DNA of 16,975 bases from Thermacetogenium sp. UBA4966 (GCA_002397275.1 DHAA01000058.1:39839-56813), one strand, 5' to 3'. Shown: positions 7,416 through 15,854, numbered from the stretch's first letter. A program made the numbers and translations. Notes: a model not told the origin generated them from the letters alone.

Positions 7416-7447
7416 GCAGCCTGTGTAAATCAGCTCACACAGGCTGC
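7416..7447. repeat. Perfect 11-bp inverted repeat between convergent genes
   Basis: GCAGCCTGTGT (7416-7426) and ACACAGGCTGC (7437-7447) are exact complements with a 10-nt loop. The hairpin lies between the stop of the stress-protein gene and the stop of the converging chemoreceptor. Neither strand has a T-run after it, so it is not a textbook intrinsic terminator. It may still act as a bidirectional terminator or RNA 3'-end stabiliser. Confidence 0.7.
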
Positions 7448-7470
7448 CGTTCGTTAATCTGACCTGATAT

Positions 7471-9156
7471 TTAAAACTTAAAGCAGTTTGTCAGCTCCTG
7501 CAGCCGGCCGGCTATCTCCTTCAGGGCGGCGGCAGATGCCGCCAATTCCTCCATATTCGCCGTTTGCTGTTCAGTTCCGGCAGCCACTTCCTGCGATCCG
7601 GCAGCCGATTCCTGAGCTATAGAGGAAATGTTTTCCACTGCAGAGGCCGCCCGGTTGACAGCGGAGGTCATCGTATGGGCTTTGGCAGCCACTTCCCCGG
7701 CAAGCCGCGCCACATTCCCGATAGCCTCCCGGATCTCATTAAAGGAATCACCGGCCTGGCTGACGACAACTAATCCCTGCTGAACCTCAACAGTACCCTC
7801 CGCCATAGCGCTGACCGCATTTTTGGTTTGACCCTGTATCTCCTTAATCAGAACAGAAATCTTTTCAGCCGCTTCTCCAGACTGTTCAGCCAGTTTCCTG
7901 ACTTCTTCCGCCACAACGGCAAAACCTCTTCCCTGTTCCCCTGCCCTGGCAGCCTCGATAGCGGCGTTGAGGGCAAGAAGATTGGTCTGTTCGGCGATTC
8001 CGGTGATCACGGTTACAATTTGCCCGATTTCGCTTGATCTTTCACCAAGTGTTTTTACGGTATCCGCAGAAGCGCTCACCGCTTTGTCTATAGCCTGCAT
8101 CTGTTCGACGGTCTGCTCAATAGCCCGGCTGCCGTCAAACGCAGCCTGTTTTGCCTGCTCAGAGGCTTCGGCAACACCGGCTGCATGCTCATCTACCCGA
8201 CAGACATCGGAACTCATCTTTGAAATCTCATTTGATGTCTCTTCAACGCTTTTGGCCTGGTTATCTGCACCTGCCGCCACCTGCTCGATCGCCGCGGCTA
8301 TCTGTTCGGTAACCTTGACCGACTCCTCCGTGCCCTGGCTCAGCTGCTGCGCAGCGCTGTTTACTTCTTTGGCTGTTCCCGCTACTTGCGACACCAACTG
8401 ACCCAGCATGGCCAGCATCTCATTGAAACGTTCTCCAAGCTCCCCCATCTCATCCCGCGTGCGTATATCCGCCCGCACGGTTAAATCACCGCTTTGGGCC
8501 TTGCCGGCGACACCCGCCAGAACATTGACGGGCTTGCAAATATAGGAAGTAAATATCCAGGAAATCGCAGCGACACAGACAATCCCCAGCAACCCACAGA
8601 GCCCCAGCTTCATAGCAAAATCTAAAGCAACTTCCCTGTAAGGCTGATCAGGAACCCCCACATACCAAATCCCAATGATTTTTCCCGATGAGTTTTTAAT
8701 CGGTTCATAAATTGCCTGATTTCTGTTCCCCACGACATCCGCTGCTCCCACATAGGTCTTCCCCTTTTCCAATACAGTTTCCGCAACATCAGGAGAGACC
8801 TTCGTCCCCACGGCCCGTTTTCCATCTTTCATGACGTTGGTTGCTACGCGAGTGTTTCCCTGAAAAATAGTAACGGTATTGTGCGTCGAGTTTCCTATGG
8901 CGTCAACCGCCTCATAATTGCCGTTGATCAGCGTCTCGCCCTTAAAAAGCTTCCCCTCTCGAATCTTCCAGGCGCCGGGATAGCATCTGTCCAGATAAGC
9001 GCCGCCCAGGTTCATGTCCCCCTGCAGCTTTTCCTGAGCCGCCCAGATGGTTTTTCCATATACCGTGTAGTAGCTGTAGATACCGATAGCAATAAAAAAA
9101 ACAAAAAGAGCCCCCATAAAAAGTATCATCAATTTCCATCGCAGCCGTACCTTCAT
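7471..9156 (-). CDS. Methyl-accepting chemotaxis protein (single Cache, HAMP, MCP signalling domain)
   Basis: 561 aa. TM1 is at about 8-29. A periplasmic-side single Cache domain (about 34-183) has NTVTIFQGNTRVATNV, VGTKVSP and IIGIWYVGVP, the pattern of the Cache_3 type common in Bacillota. TM2 is about 184-206, HAMP about 207-262 (KPVNVLAGVAGKAQSGDL), and then a long Gln/Ala/Glu-rich coiled coil with the invariant hairpin tip IAEQTNLLALNAAIEAARAGEQGRGFAVVAEEVRKLAEQS (387-426 region). It senses a small extracellular ligand and controls CheA through CheW. No C-terminal CheR-docking pentapeptide is present, and no che gene is nearby, so it is an orphan receptor. GGGGGGAG precedes the ATG by about 3-6 nt. 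Confidence 0.95.
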   Translation of the reverse strand: MKVRLRWKLMILFMGALFVFFIAIGIYSYYTVYGKTIWAAQEKLQGDMNLGGAYLDRCYPGAWKIREGKLFKGETLINGNYEAVDAIGNSTHNTVTIFQGNTRVATNVMKDGKRAVGTKVSPDVAETVLEKGKTYVGAADVVGNRNQAIYEPIKNSSGKIIGIWYVGVPDQPYREVALDFAMKLGLCGLLGIVCVAAISWIFTSYICKPVNVLAGVAGKAQSGDLTVRADIRTRDEMGELGERFNEMLAMLGQLVSQVAGTAKEVNSAAQQLSQGTEESVKVTEQIAAAIEQVAAGADNQAKSVEETSNEISKMSSDVCRVDEHAAGVAEASEQAKQAAFDGSRAIEQTVEQMQAIDKAVSASADTVKTLGERSSEIGQIVTVITGIAEQTNLLALNAAIEAARAGEQGRGFAVVAEEVRKLAEQSGEAAEKISVLIKEIQGQTKNAVSAMAEGTVEVQQGLVVVSQAGDSFNEIREAIGNVARLAGEVAAKAHTMTSAVNRAASAVENISSIAQESAAGSQEVAAGTEQQTANMEELAASAAALKEIAGRLQELTNCFKF

Positions 9157-9222
9157 TATCTCCCCCCTATCATGCTGATTGAAGCATCTTATTTCAGACG
9201 AAGGGTCTTTCGCTCCATACGC

Positions 9223-10116
9223 TCAGCGGTCCTCCCCGCCGATCAGTCCGGAAACGGTTACAAAATCCCAGCCATCCCCGCGCAGCTCATTGATCAGAAC
9301 AGGCAGCGCCTTTAGTGTCTGGGGCTTACCCTCATGCAGGAGAATGATCGCTCCCGGCTGCAAATCCTTCTTCACGCTCTCTATTATTTCTTCAGAAGTT
9401 TTATTTTTTTCCCAGTCTCTGGGATCAATAGCCCACATAACAATCCGCAGATTCATAGCGGCAACGACTTTCGATAACCCGGGGCTGATGTTTCCCCCGG
9501 GAGGACGCATAAGTTTGATCTCCTGCTGTGACCACTGGCTCAAGAGATCCGATGTGCGCGCAATCTGTTCTGTTATGGCTTTCTCATCACATTTCCTTAA
9601 ATCAGGGTGATCGAAGGTATGGTTGGCGATTTCATGCCCCTCCCCGGCGATCATGGTCACCAGGCTGGGGTTTTTCTGAGCATGCCTCCCCACTAAAAAG
9701 AAAGTGGCCGGCACTTGATTTTCACGCAGTACCTTCAGGTAATCCAGAGTATAGCTGGAGGAGGGGCCGTCGTCAAAGGTGAGGGCCACCTTCTTGCCTG
9801 CGGCTGGAACAGAGCGCAGAATCTCTTCTCTGGGAACCGGAGGAAGCACAGTCACAGCGGGATCCTCTTCCCTGTTGGGAGACGCAGGATCCGCAGGTTT
9901 GCCGTTGGAAGCCTGCACCGGATCTAAACCAGCCTCAGCATTCTGCTCGACATCCTCACTCTGCTGCACAGCTTTTTTTCTGTCGCCGGCATCTATGGAC
10001 AATACAAGCTGCATCATGAAAAGCTGCAGGCAGATCAGAATAACAAAAACAGGTATCATCAACCGCCCATATCGCGCTAAATTCGCCTGAGAATGTTCTC
10101 GAGGCAAGTTTCTCAT
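9223..10116 (-). CDS. Membrane-anchored polysaccharide deacetylase (NodB/CE4)
   Basis: 297 aa. A TM anchor lies at about 19-40, then a low-complexity Pro/Glu/Asp linker (41-95), then the CE4 domain. All five motifs are visible: TFDDGP (113-118, Asp115/Asp116), HEIANHTFDH (161-170, metal ligands His166 and His170), RPPGG (204-208), DPRDW (231-235) and ILLHE (258-262, catalytic His261). Such proteins remove acetyl groups from peptidoglycan or chitin-like glycans outside the cell; some of the family act in sporulation. The substrate cannot be told from the sequence. The GGGAG ribosome binding site directly abuts the ATG at 10116. A TTG three codons later (10107) has a proper 9-nt spacing and may be the real start. 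Confidence 0.9.
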   Translation of the reverse strand: MRNLPREHSQANLARYGRLMIPVFVILICLQLFMMQLVLSIDAGDRKKAVQQSEDVEQNAEAGLDPVQASNGKPADPASPNREEDPAVTVLPPVPREEILRSVPAAGKKVALTFDDGPSSSYTLDYLKVLRENQVPATFFLVGRHAQKNPSLVTMIAGEGHEIANHTFDHPDLRKCDEKAITEQIARTSDLLSQWSQQEIKLMRPPGGNISPGLSKVVAAMNLRIVMWAIDPRDWEKNKTSEEIIESVKKDLQPGAIILLHEGKPQTLKALPVLINELRGDGWDFVTVSGLIGGEDR

Positions 10117-10181
10117 CTCCCAATAATATCGAGGATAAATCTATTTTACCACAGAAAAGGAAGCCGATGTGACTTTTTCCG

Positions 10182-10907
10182 CTAATATATTTGAATACCG
10201 GCGGACCTGAGCTGCTCCTGAAAGGCGTTGATCTCATCCTGTGTGGCAGGGGGAATTCCCGCCAGAGGATCGCAGAGCCCCATCTCTTTCCATTTTATTG
10301 TTCCCAGTTTATTATATGGCAGGATCTGCACCGGGACCGCTCTGGGAAATGATTTAACAAGAGCAACAAAATCTTGCAGATCGGCGGAGGAATCATTGAC
10401 GGTAGGAATAAGCACATAGCAGATCACAACTTCTGTTTTGCTCTGCACAACTAAGTTCAGATTCTTCATTATTTCTTCATTTCCGGCGCCTGTCAGCTCT
10501 CTGTGTTTCTTCTCATCAACAGCCTTTACGGAAAAAATGACCAGATCGGTATGCGGTAAAACCGTGAGTATATTTCCATGCCGACAAAAACCGGATGTAT
10601 CCAGCGCTCTGTGTATCTCCAGTTCCCCTGCTTTAATAAACAGGTCTCTGACGAATTCCGGCTGCAAAAGAGGTTCGCCGCCGGAGACGGTGAGCCCCCC
10701 TCCGGAAAGATCAAAAAAGGGTTTATAATCCTGCAACTGCTCAACAATTTCCGTTACCGTCACCTGTTTTCCCTTTTTCAGCCAGGTATCCGGGTTGTGG
10801 CAGAAGCGGCAGTGAAGAGCGCATCCCTGCAGAAAGAGGACAAAGCGGATCCCCCCGTTGTCCACTGTGCCCAGCGTCTCTATTGAATGGATATAGCCGA
10901 CGCTCAT
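10182..10907 (-). CDS. pflA: Pyruvate formate-lyase-activating enzyme (radical SAM)
   Basis: 241 aa. The radical-SAM cluster motif C-x3-C-x2-C is present as Cys29, Cys33, Cys36 (GCALHCRFCHNPDTW), with the PflA-type HNPD after it, the glycine-rich SAM-binding GGGLTVSGGEP (69-79) and ALDTSGF. It uses reduced [4Fe-4S] and SAM to abstract H from the glycyl-radical Gly of PflB. The ATG overlaps the pflB stop as TAATG, with AGAGGT about 6 nt before it, so translation is coupled to pflB. An activase beside an intact lyase makes the assignment firm. Only two Cys fewer than other GRE activases that carry extra ferredoxin-like clusters, fitting the short PflA type. Confidence 0.95.
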   Translation of the reverse strand: MSVGYIHSIETLGTVDNGGIRFVLFLQGCALHCRFCHNPDTWLKKGKQVTVTEIVEQLQDYKPFFDLSGGGLTVSGGEPLLQPEFVRDLFIKAGELEIHRALDTSGFCRHGNILTVLPHTDLVIFSVKAVDEKKHRELTGAGNEEIMKNLNLVVQSKTEVVICYVLIPTVNDSSADLQDFVALVKSFPRAVPVQILPYNKLGTIKWKEMGLCDPLAGIPPATQDEINAFQEQLRSAGIQIY

Positions 10908-13159
10908 TACAGACCTCTGCCGAATATGGTGCGGCTGACGACCTCTTCCTGCTGCTCCCTGGTCAGCCTGACAAAATTAACGGCATACCCTGAAACCCGA
11001 ATGGTCAGCTGAGGGTATTTTTCCGGGTGGTGCATGGCATCTACCAGTAAATCCCTGTCAAAGACATTAACATTAATATGATGTCCCTTCCTGAAAAAGT
11101 ACCCGTCCAGGAGAGCTATGAGGTTGCGGACGCGGCTCTCCTGATCACGGCCCAAGCCGCCGGGGGTAATGGAAAAAGTATAAGAAATACCATCCAGGGC
11201 ATGTTCATAAGGGAGCTTGGCCACTGAAGCCATGGCGGCCAGGGCGCCTTTGCTGTCCCGCCCATGCATCGGATTGGCGCCCGGGGCAAAGGGTTCCCCC
11301 CCCTTCCTGCCGTCCGGGGTACTCCCTGTTTTCTTTCCATACATTACATTGCTGGTAATGGTTAAAATAGAGTGCGTGTGGTGAGCCCCGCGGTAGGCGG
11401 GGTGTTTTTTCAATTCATGATCAAAGAGCCTTACCAGATCGACAGCGATAGTATCGACACGGTCATCATTGTTGCCGAATTTAGGGAAATCGCCGCTGAT
11501 CTGGAAATCGACGATCAGCCCTTCTTCGTTAAAAATAGGTTCCACCCGTGCATATTTGATGGCGCTGAGAGAATCGGCGACAACCGAAAGCCCCGCCATA
11601 CCAAAGGCCATCAAGCGGCCGACATGGGTATCATGCAGGGCCATCTGCAGGCTTTCATAGGCATACTTGTCATGCATATAGTGAATGACGTTCATCGTGG
11701 CGACATACCTCCCGGCCAGCCAGCCAACCATCCTTTGAAAAGCCGGCCATACCTGATCATAATGCAGAGGACCGGGACCGGCCTGATAAACGTTGGGGGC
11801 TATCTTCTCTCCGCCCTCCTCCTCCCGGCCTCCATTCAAGGTAAGCAGCAGGCATTTGGCGAGGTTGGAGCGAGCTCCGAAGAACTGCATCTGCTCTCCC
11901 AAACGCATCGCCGAGGTGCAGCAGGCAATTCCGTAGTCGTCACCGAAGATGGGGCGCATCAGATCGTCATTCTCATATTGCAGAGAACAGGTTTCAATGG
12001 AGACCCGGGCGCAGTACTCTTTAAACTTCCCGGGCAGTTCCCGGGACCAAAGAACGGTCATGTTGGGCTCAGGGGCGGCGCCCAAATTCTCCAGGGTATG
12101 CAGCATGCGAAAAGACGTCCTGGTGACCAGGCGCCTGCCGTCCTCGCTCATCCCCCCGATCGATTCGGTGACCCAGTTGGGATCGCCGGCAAAGAGTTGA
12201 TCGTACTCCTTGGTTCTCAGGTGCCTGGTCAGGCGCAGCTTGATCACAAAATCATCGATCAGTTCCTGGGCGCCCTCTTCAGTTAAACCCCCTTCAGCAA
12301 GGTCGCGCTCTAAATAGATATCCAAAAAGGTGCTCACCCTGCCCAGAGACATGGCGGCGCCATTCTGCTGCTTGATCGCCCCCAAATAAGCAAAATAAAG
12401 CCACTGCACAGCCTCCGCCGCATCCGCCGCCGGCCTGCCGATATCGAAGCCATAAGCCTCAGCCATCTTTTTAAGGTCATGCAGGGCGTTGATCTGCTGC
12501 CTCACCTCTTCCCTCAGCCTCACCTTCCCCTCATGATCAATGTTCAGCAGCTCCGGGGAATTGAGATCAGCCTCCTTTTGGGCAATAAGCCGCTCCACAC
12601 CGTAAAGAGGCGCCCGCCGGTAATCTCCGATGATCCTGCCCCTTCCGTAGGCGTCGGGCAAGCCGGTGATGATCCCAAAGTGCCGCAGGCGTCTCATCTC
12701 GTTCGTATAAACCATAAAAACCCCGTCATTATGGGTCACCCGGTATTTCATAAAAAACTCTTTCACTTTGGGATCCAGCTGCTCGCCATACTGGCGGCAG
12801 GCGTTATCCGCCATACGGATACCCCCGAAGGGATTGACCGCCCTTTTCAGCGGTTCATCGGTCTGCAGCCCGACGATGAGCTCCAGATCGCGCTCGATAT
12901 AACCGGGCGGAAAAGCGGTGATCGTCTGAACGGTATGGGGATCAACCTTATAGACGCCTCCTCTTTTCTGCTCTTCGCGGAGCAATTCCCGGCATTTATG
13001 CCAGAGCCTCTCTGTTCGCTCCGTGGGTCCTTTCAGAAATGAAGAATCGCCATGATACGGTCTGGCGTTGGCCATAATAAAACCGCGCACATCGATATTA
13101 TCTTTCCAGAGATCGCCTTGAAAAGTGCGATAACAGTCTTTTCCCAGTGTAACGGTCAT
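10907..13159 (-). CDS. pflB: Formate C-acetyltransferase (pyruvate formate-lyase)
   Basis: 750 aa, close to the 760 of E. coli PflB. The adjacent catalytic cysteines are at 413-414 (YGIACCTSAMRLG) and the glycyl-radical loop is IRVSGYAVNFVRLT with Gly724. The Cys-Cys pair and the RVSGYAVNF loop point to true PFL rather than glycerol dehydratase or choline lyase relatives. It converts pyruvate plus CoA to acetyl-CoA plus formate in the anaerobic cytoplasm and is destroyed by oxygen. The start is one of four tandem codons GTG-ATG-ATG-ATG (13168-13157). The last (13159) is 8 nt after GGGG and was chosen; the others add up to three Met. The stop is coupled to pflA. Confidence 0.97.
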   Translation of the reverse strand: MTVTLGKDCYRTFQGDLWKDNIDVRGFIMANARPYHGDSSFLKGPTERTERLWHKCRELLREEQKRGGVYKVDPHTVQTITAFPPGYIERDLELIVGLQTDEPLKRAVNPFGGIRMADNACRQYGEQLDPKVKEFFMKYRVTHNDGVFMVYTNEMRRLRHFGIITGLPDAYGRGRIIGDYRRAPLYGVERLIAQKEADLNSPELLNIDHEGKVRLREEVRQQINALHDLKKMAEAYGFDIGRPAADAAEAVQWLYFAYLGAIKQQNGAAMSLGRVSTFLDIYLERDLAEGGLTEEGAQELIDDFVIKLRLTRHLRTKEYDQLFAGDPNWVTESIGGMSEDGRRLVTRTSFRMLHTLENLGAAPEPNMTVLWSRELPGKFKEYCARVSIETCSLQYENDDLMRPIFGDDYGIACCTSAMRLGEQMQFFGARSNLAKCLLLTLNGGREEEGGEKIAPNVYQAGPGPLHYDQVWPAFQRMVGWLAGRYVATMNVIHYMHDKYAYESLQMALHDTHVGRLMAFGMAGLSVVADSLSAIKYARVEPIFNEEGLIVDFQISGDFPKFGNNDDRVDTIAVDLVRLFDHELKKHPAYRGAHHTHSILTITSNVMYGKKTGSTPDGRKGGEPFAPGANPMHGRDSKGALAAMASVAKLPYEHALDGISYTFSITPGGLGRDQESRVRNLIALLDGYFFRKGHHINVNVFDRDLLVDAMHHPEKYPQLTIRVSGYAVNFVRLTREQQEEVVSRTIFGRGL

Positions 13160-13189
13160 CATCATCACCCCAGTGTTAGCATTTCCGGA

Positions 13190-13218
13190 GCGAGTCTAAA
13201 TTACTCGCCATTACTCGC
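13190..13218. promoter_or_regulatory. Possible operator repeats upstream of pflB
   Basis: Read on the minus strand, GGCGAGTAAT occurs twice in a row at a 10-bp period (cores 13218-13213 and 13208-13203), followed by an inverted copy ACTCGC (13195-13190). They lie 31-60 bp before the pflB start in the divergent intergenic region. Half-sites on one DNA face plus an inverted partner resemble a regulator-binding cluster. I do not recognise the consensus (it is not an obvious Rex or FNR site). Confidence 0.4.
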
Positions 13219-13282
13219 CGCCAGCCGGGCCGGCAACTTCCCTGATCAACGCACGGCGGTTGCTGATTTATTCCTTTTAAGG

Positions 13283-13311
13283 TTGACAAAGCTAATCATC
13301 TACTTGAAAAT
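13283..13311 (+). promoter_or_regulatory. Sigma-A-type promoter for the phosphoesterase gene
   Basis: A perfect TTGACA (13283-13288) is followed after 17 bases by GAAAAT (13306-13311), which matches four of six -10 positions. It lies about 54 bp before the GTG start at 13365. No equally good promoter was seen for pflB on the other strand; TTGCCG-17-TAATGG is the nearest and is weak. Confidence 0.6.
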
Positions 13312-13364
13312 AAATAGTACATCATCTTTAAAATCGGAATTGGGTTAAAAGAGAGGTAAACTCG

Positions 13365-14105
13365 GTGCGTTATGCCATCATCAGCGACATCCATGCCAAT
13401 TTAGAAGCTCTGCGCTCTGTATGCAAAGACATCAAGGCCCAGCGGCCGGACAAGGTAATCTGCCTGGGAGATATCGTCGGTTATTACGCGGACCCCAATA
13501 ACTGCGTCAAAATATGCAAAAACTCCGGATATATCTCTATCCGGGGCAATCACGACGACGCCGCTGTGGGCATCTGCGACATCAATGACTTCAATCCGAT
13601 CGCTCAGACAGCCCTGCTGTGGACTGCCCGGCGCCTCAAAGAGGAATACAAAGGCTGGCTGCGTGAACTGCCGGAAAACCTTGTTGTTGATGAGCAATTT
13701 CTGGCCGTGCATGGCGCGCCCTGGGATCCCTATTTTTATATCTTTTCCACGGACGGCGCCCTGCAGGCTTTCTCCTATATGCGGAGCCATTATCCCTCGC
13801 TCACACTTTGCTTTTTTGGCCATACCCATCAAAGGGCGCTCTACACATCGGAAGAAGATGCCGTCAAGATAACTGAGGAGGGCAAACGCTACACCCTCAG
13901 CGACCGGGGGCTATTCCTGATCAACCCCGGCAGCGTCGGCCAATCCCGCGACGGCAAACCAGGCGCTTCTTATATAATCTATAATTCAGAGGAAAAAGAG
14001 ATAGAGTTTCGCCATCTTGCTTACAACATCGAGCTGACGCAACGCAAAGTAGCCGCGGCCAAATTGCCGCCGATGCTGGCCGAACGGCTCAGCCTGGGGT
14101 GCTGA
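13365..14105 (+). CDS. Calcineurin-like metallophosphoesterase (YfcE/MJ0936-like)
   Basis: 246 aa. All metal-binding motifs of the superfamily are present: D-x-H (Asp8, His10 in SDIHAN), GD (Asp36, LGDIVGYY), GNHD (Asn62, His63), a lone His116 (AVHGAPW) and GHTH (His153, His155). The INPGSVGQSRDGKPGASYIIY segment marks the YfcE/MJ0936 type of soluble phosphodiesterases. Its natural substrate is unknown. The start GTG at 13365 has AGAGG eight bases upstream. Its 3' end overlaps the converging cca gene by 17 bp. It is divergent from pflB. Confidence 0.9.
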   Translation: MRYAIISDIHANLEALRSVCKDIKAQRPDKVICLGDIVGYYADPNNCVKICKNSGYISIRGNHDDAAVGICDINDFNPIAQTALLWTARRLKEEYKGWLRELPENLVVDEQFLAVHGAPWDPYFYIFSTDGALQAFSYMRSHYPSLTLCFFGHTHQRALYTSEEDAVKITEEGKRYTLSDRGLFLINPGSVGQSRDGKPGASYIIYNSEEKEIEFRHLAYNIELTQRKVAAAKLPPMLAERLSLGC

Positions 14106-15450
14106 TCATTCTTTTGGCTGAAGCGAGAAGATCAGCGCGGTTATTCTTCTGGGGGTCATCCAGCACCTCCTCCCAGAGGCGCCGTAAAATTTCTCCGATC
14201 AGCGGGCCGGCAGGAACGCCTGTTTCCCGCATGATATCGCGTCCGTTTACAGCAAGCTCCCTCATCAAGAATTTATCACCCGAGGACAGGGTCTGTTCCA
14301 TGCTCCGGGAAAATTTCTCGTATTCCTCCAGGGACTGCAACACTTGATCTCTGCTGTGAGCCAGAATATCCGCCAGGCGCACGCTTAAGAGTTTAGGGAT
14401 CATCTCCCTGCCGATTCTAGCGATTAAACGACGCTGCCCGGCCGGCCCCATCTTCAATTCCAGCATGTGCTCTCTGACCAGTGTGACGACATCTTTGATC
14501 ACCTGGCTGCTGCAGTGCAGTCTCCGTAATATCTCCTCCGCCATCTCCGCGCCCAGCACATGATGCCCATAGAAGTGGCCTCTCCCGTCATTCCCTCTGC
14601 TGTAACAGCGAGGCTTAGCCACATCATGCAGCAGGATGGCCAAACGCACCTCCAATTGCGACGGGGTGTAGCGCATAGCCTCCAGGGTATGCGTGAGAAC
14701 CGTGTACTGATGAGAAGGGTGATACTGAGCAAACAGCCATCCCTCCTTCAGCTCAGGTATGATCATGAACAACAAGCCTGACTCCAACAGTTTTTCTAAT
14801 CCCTGGTAAAAATACGGCGCCGTCAGGAGACGGCAGAGCTCGTCACGGATGCGCTCCGCAGAGATTCTGCCCAGCAGCTCCGCATTACCGGTTATGGCGA
14901 GCATCGTTTTATGCTCTACAGAAAACGCCAGCTCAGAGGCTATTCTTACCGCACGCAGCATACGTAGCGGGTCCTCAGAAAAGCGTTCCTGCGGGTCCCT
15001 CACCGCTCTGATCCGCTCTACGGTGAGATCAGTCATACCCTGGTAAGGATCGCAAAAAAGAGAGCGTACCGGGTCATAAGCCAGGGCATTGATGGTAAAG
15101 TCGCGCCTCCCCAGATCATCTTCAATCCGGGAAACAAAATCCACCCGTGATGGCCGGCGGTAATCACGGTAACCGGATTCCACCCGAAAGGTGGTAATTT
15201 CCAGAGGAAAACCATTCTTCCTGACAGTCACCGTTCCATATTTAACCCCGGTAAGCAGCACTCGGTATCCGCCCGCTTTAAAAATCCGTTCTACTTCCCG
15301 GGGCTGGGCGTCCGTAGCCAGGTCCCAATCCTGGGGAGGCATTCCTAAAATAATATCTCTGATACCACCCCCCACCACAAATGATTGTTTGCGATGGCGA
15401 GCCAAGAGAGCGCATGCTTCCCGTACCTCTCGGGGAAGTAAAAGCTTCAT
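14089..15450 (-). CDS. cca: CCA-adding-type tRNA nucleotidyltransferase with HD domain
   Basis: 453 aa. The class II nucleotidyltransferase head shows VVGGGIRDIILG (25-36), DWDLAT (Asp41, Asp43 metal ligands), RRDFTINALAYDP (115-127) and the nucleotide-choosing region SEDPLRMLRAVRIA (158-171). A neck helix region is followed by an HD domain with HQYTVLTHTLEAM (247-259), LLHDVAKP (His275-Asp276), GHHVLGAE and RLADILAH (Asp361). It ends with the VNGRDIM...GPLIGEILRRLWEEVLDDP tail of bacterial CCA enzymes. It repairs or completes the 3'-CCA of tRNA. Some Bacillota split CC- and A-adding activities between two enzymes, and this cannot be decided here. The start ATG at 15450 has GGGAG nine bases upstream; a longer in-frame extension would overlap the DUF3343 gene and was rejected. 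Confidence 0.9.
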   Translation of the reverse strand: MKLLLPREVREACALLARHRKQSFVVGGGIRDIILGMPPQDWDLATDAQPREVERIFKAGGYRVLLTGVKYGTVTVRKNGFPLEITTFRVESGYRDYRRPSRVDFVSRIEDDLGRRDFTINALAYDPVRSLFCDPYQGMTDLTVERIRAVRDPQERFSEDPLRMLRAVRIASELAFSVEHKTMLAITGNAELLGRISAERIRDELCRLLTAPYFYQGLEKLLESGLLFMIIPELKEGWLFAQYHPSHQYTVLTHTLEAMRYTPSQLEVRLAILLHDVAKPRCYSRGNDGRGHFYGHHVLGAEMAEEILRRLHCSSQVIKDVVTLVREHMLELKMGPAGQRRLIARIGREMIPKLLSVRLADILAHSRDQVLQSLEEYEKFSRSMEQTLSSGDKFLMRELAVNGRDIMRETGVPAGPLIGEILRRLWEEVLDDPQKNNRADLLASAKRMISTPG

Positions 15451-15509
15451 TAAATATAACTCCCTTACAGGAGCCGTTACTCTGCTCCAATATTTAAACA
15501 AATTCTCAT

Positions 15510-15797
15510 TCAGCCGCCGAGCAAACTCCGCCACAAGCGCGCCTCTCTGCCCTCCCGCTGCAGATGATGCACGCCGTTTACCAGGATGCCGGCTTGCCGC
15601 AATAGCTCTTCGGCAGCCTGGCAACCCCCCGAACGCACGATCAAAGCTACGCCGCAGTCCGCGCTTATCTCCCGGGGAAGAGGGATCAGGACGGCTCGAG
15701 TCCCTTCTCGCTTACAGATCTTCTCAGCCTTTAAGGCGTAATGGGAGGAAGGGAAAGTCAGCACATCTACGGCACAGCTATCTTCCTGCTTTGCCAC
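15510..15797 (-). CDS. DUF3343 protein (putative Se/S carrier-like)
   Basis: 95 aa. The family core is clear: VLTFPSSHYALKAEKICKREG (12-32) followed by AVLIPLPREISADCGVAL (35-52), in which Cys48-Gly49 is the conserved cysteine site proposed to carry sulfur or selenium. Members are small cytoplasmic proteins related to the C-terminal part of YedF-type proteins. The carrier role is a family prediction, not shown. The start is taken as GTG at 15797, seven bases after GAGGTG. The TTG at 15812 would put this site inside the gene. It precedes cca by 59 bp on the same strand and probably shares its transcript. A sulfur-relay role in tRNA modification would fit the neighbour but is speculation. Confidence 0.85.
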   Translation of the reverse strand: MAKQEDSCAVDVLTFPSSHYALKAEKICKREGTRAVLIPLPREISADCGVALIVRSGGCQAAEELLRQAGILVNGVHHLQREGREARLWRSLLGG

Positions 15798-15854
15798 AAG
15801 AACACACCTCAAAATACAGTATTATATAATCTATAACTAATAGCCAACAGCATT

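Noticed and set aside
11372..12286. 304-aa plus-strand open frame opposite pflB
   Set aside because: It is antisense to a fully conserved pyruvate formate-lyase and shows no motifs or ribosome binding site of note.
13236..13247. FNR-type site (TTGATCAG) upstream of pflB
   Set aside because: Only one half resembles TTGAT, and the required spacing to a matching ATCAA half is absent.
15451..15624. 58-codon N-terminal extension of the CCA-adding enzyme
   Set aside because: It overlaps the DUF3343 gene in another frame, has low-complexity Arg/Ala/Ser content, and the ATG at 15450 has a good ribosome binding site and matches the family's normal start.
15191..15829. 212-aa plus-strand open frame opposite cca/DUF3343
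   Set aside because: It is low-complexity Arg/Ser/Pro-rich sequence antisense to two well-supported genes.
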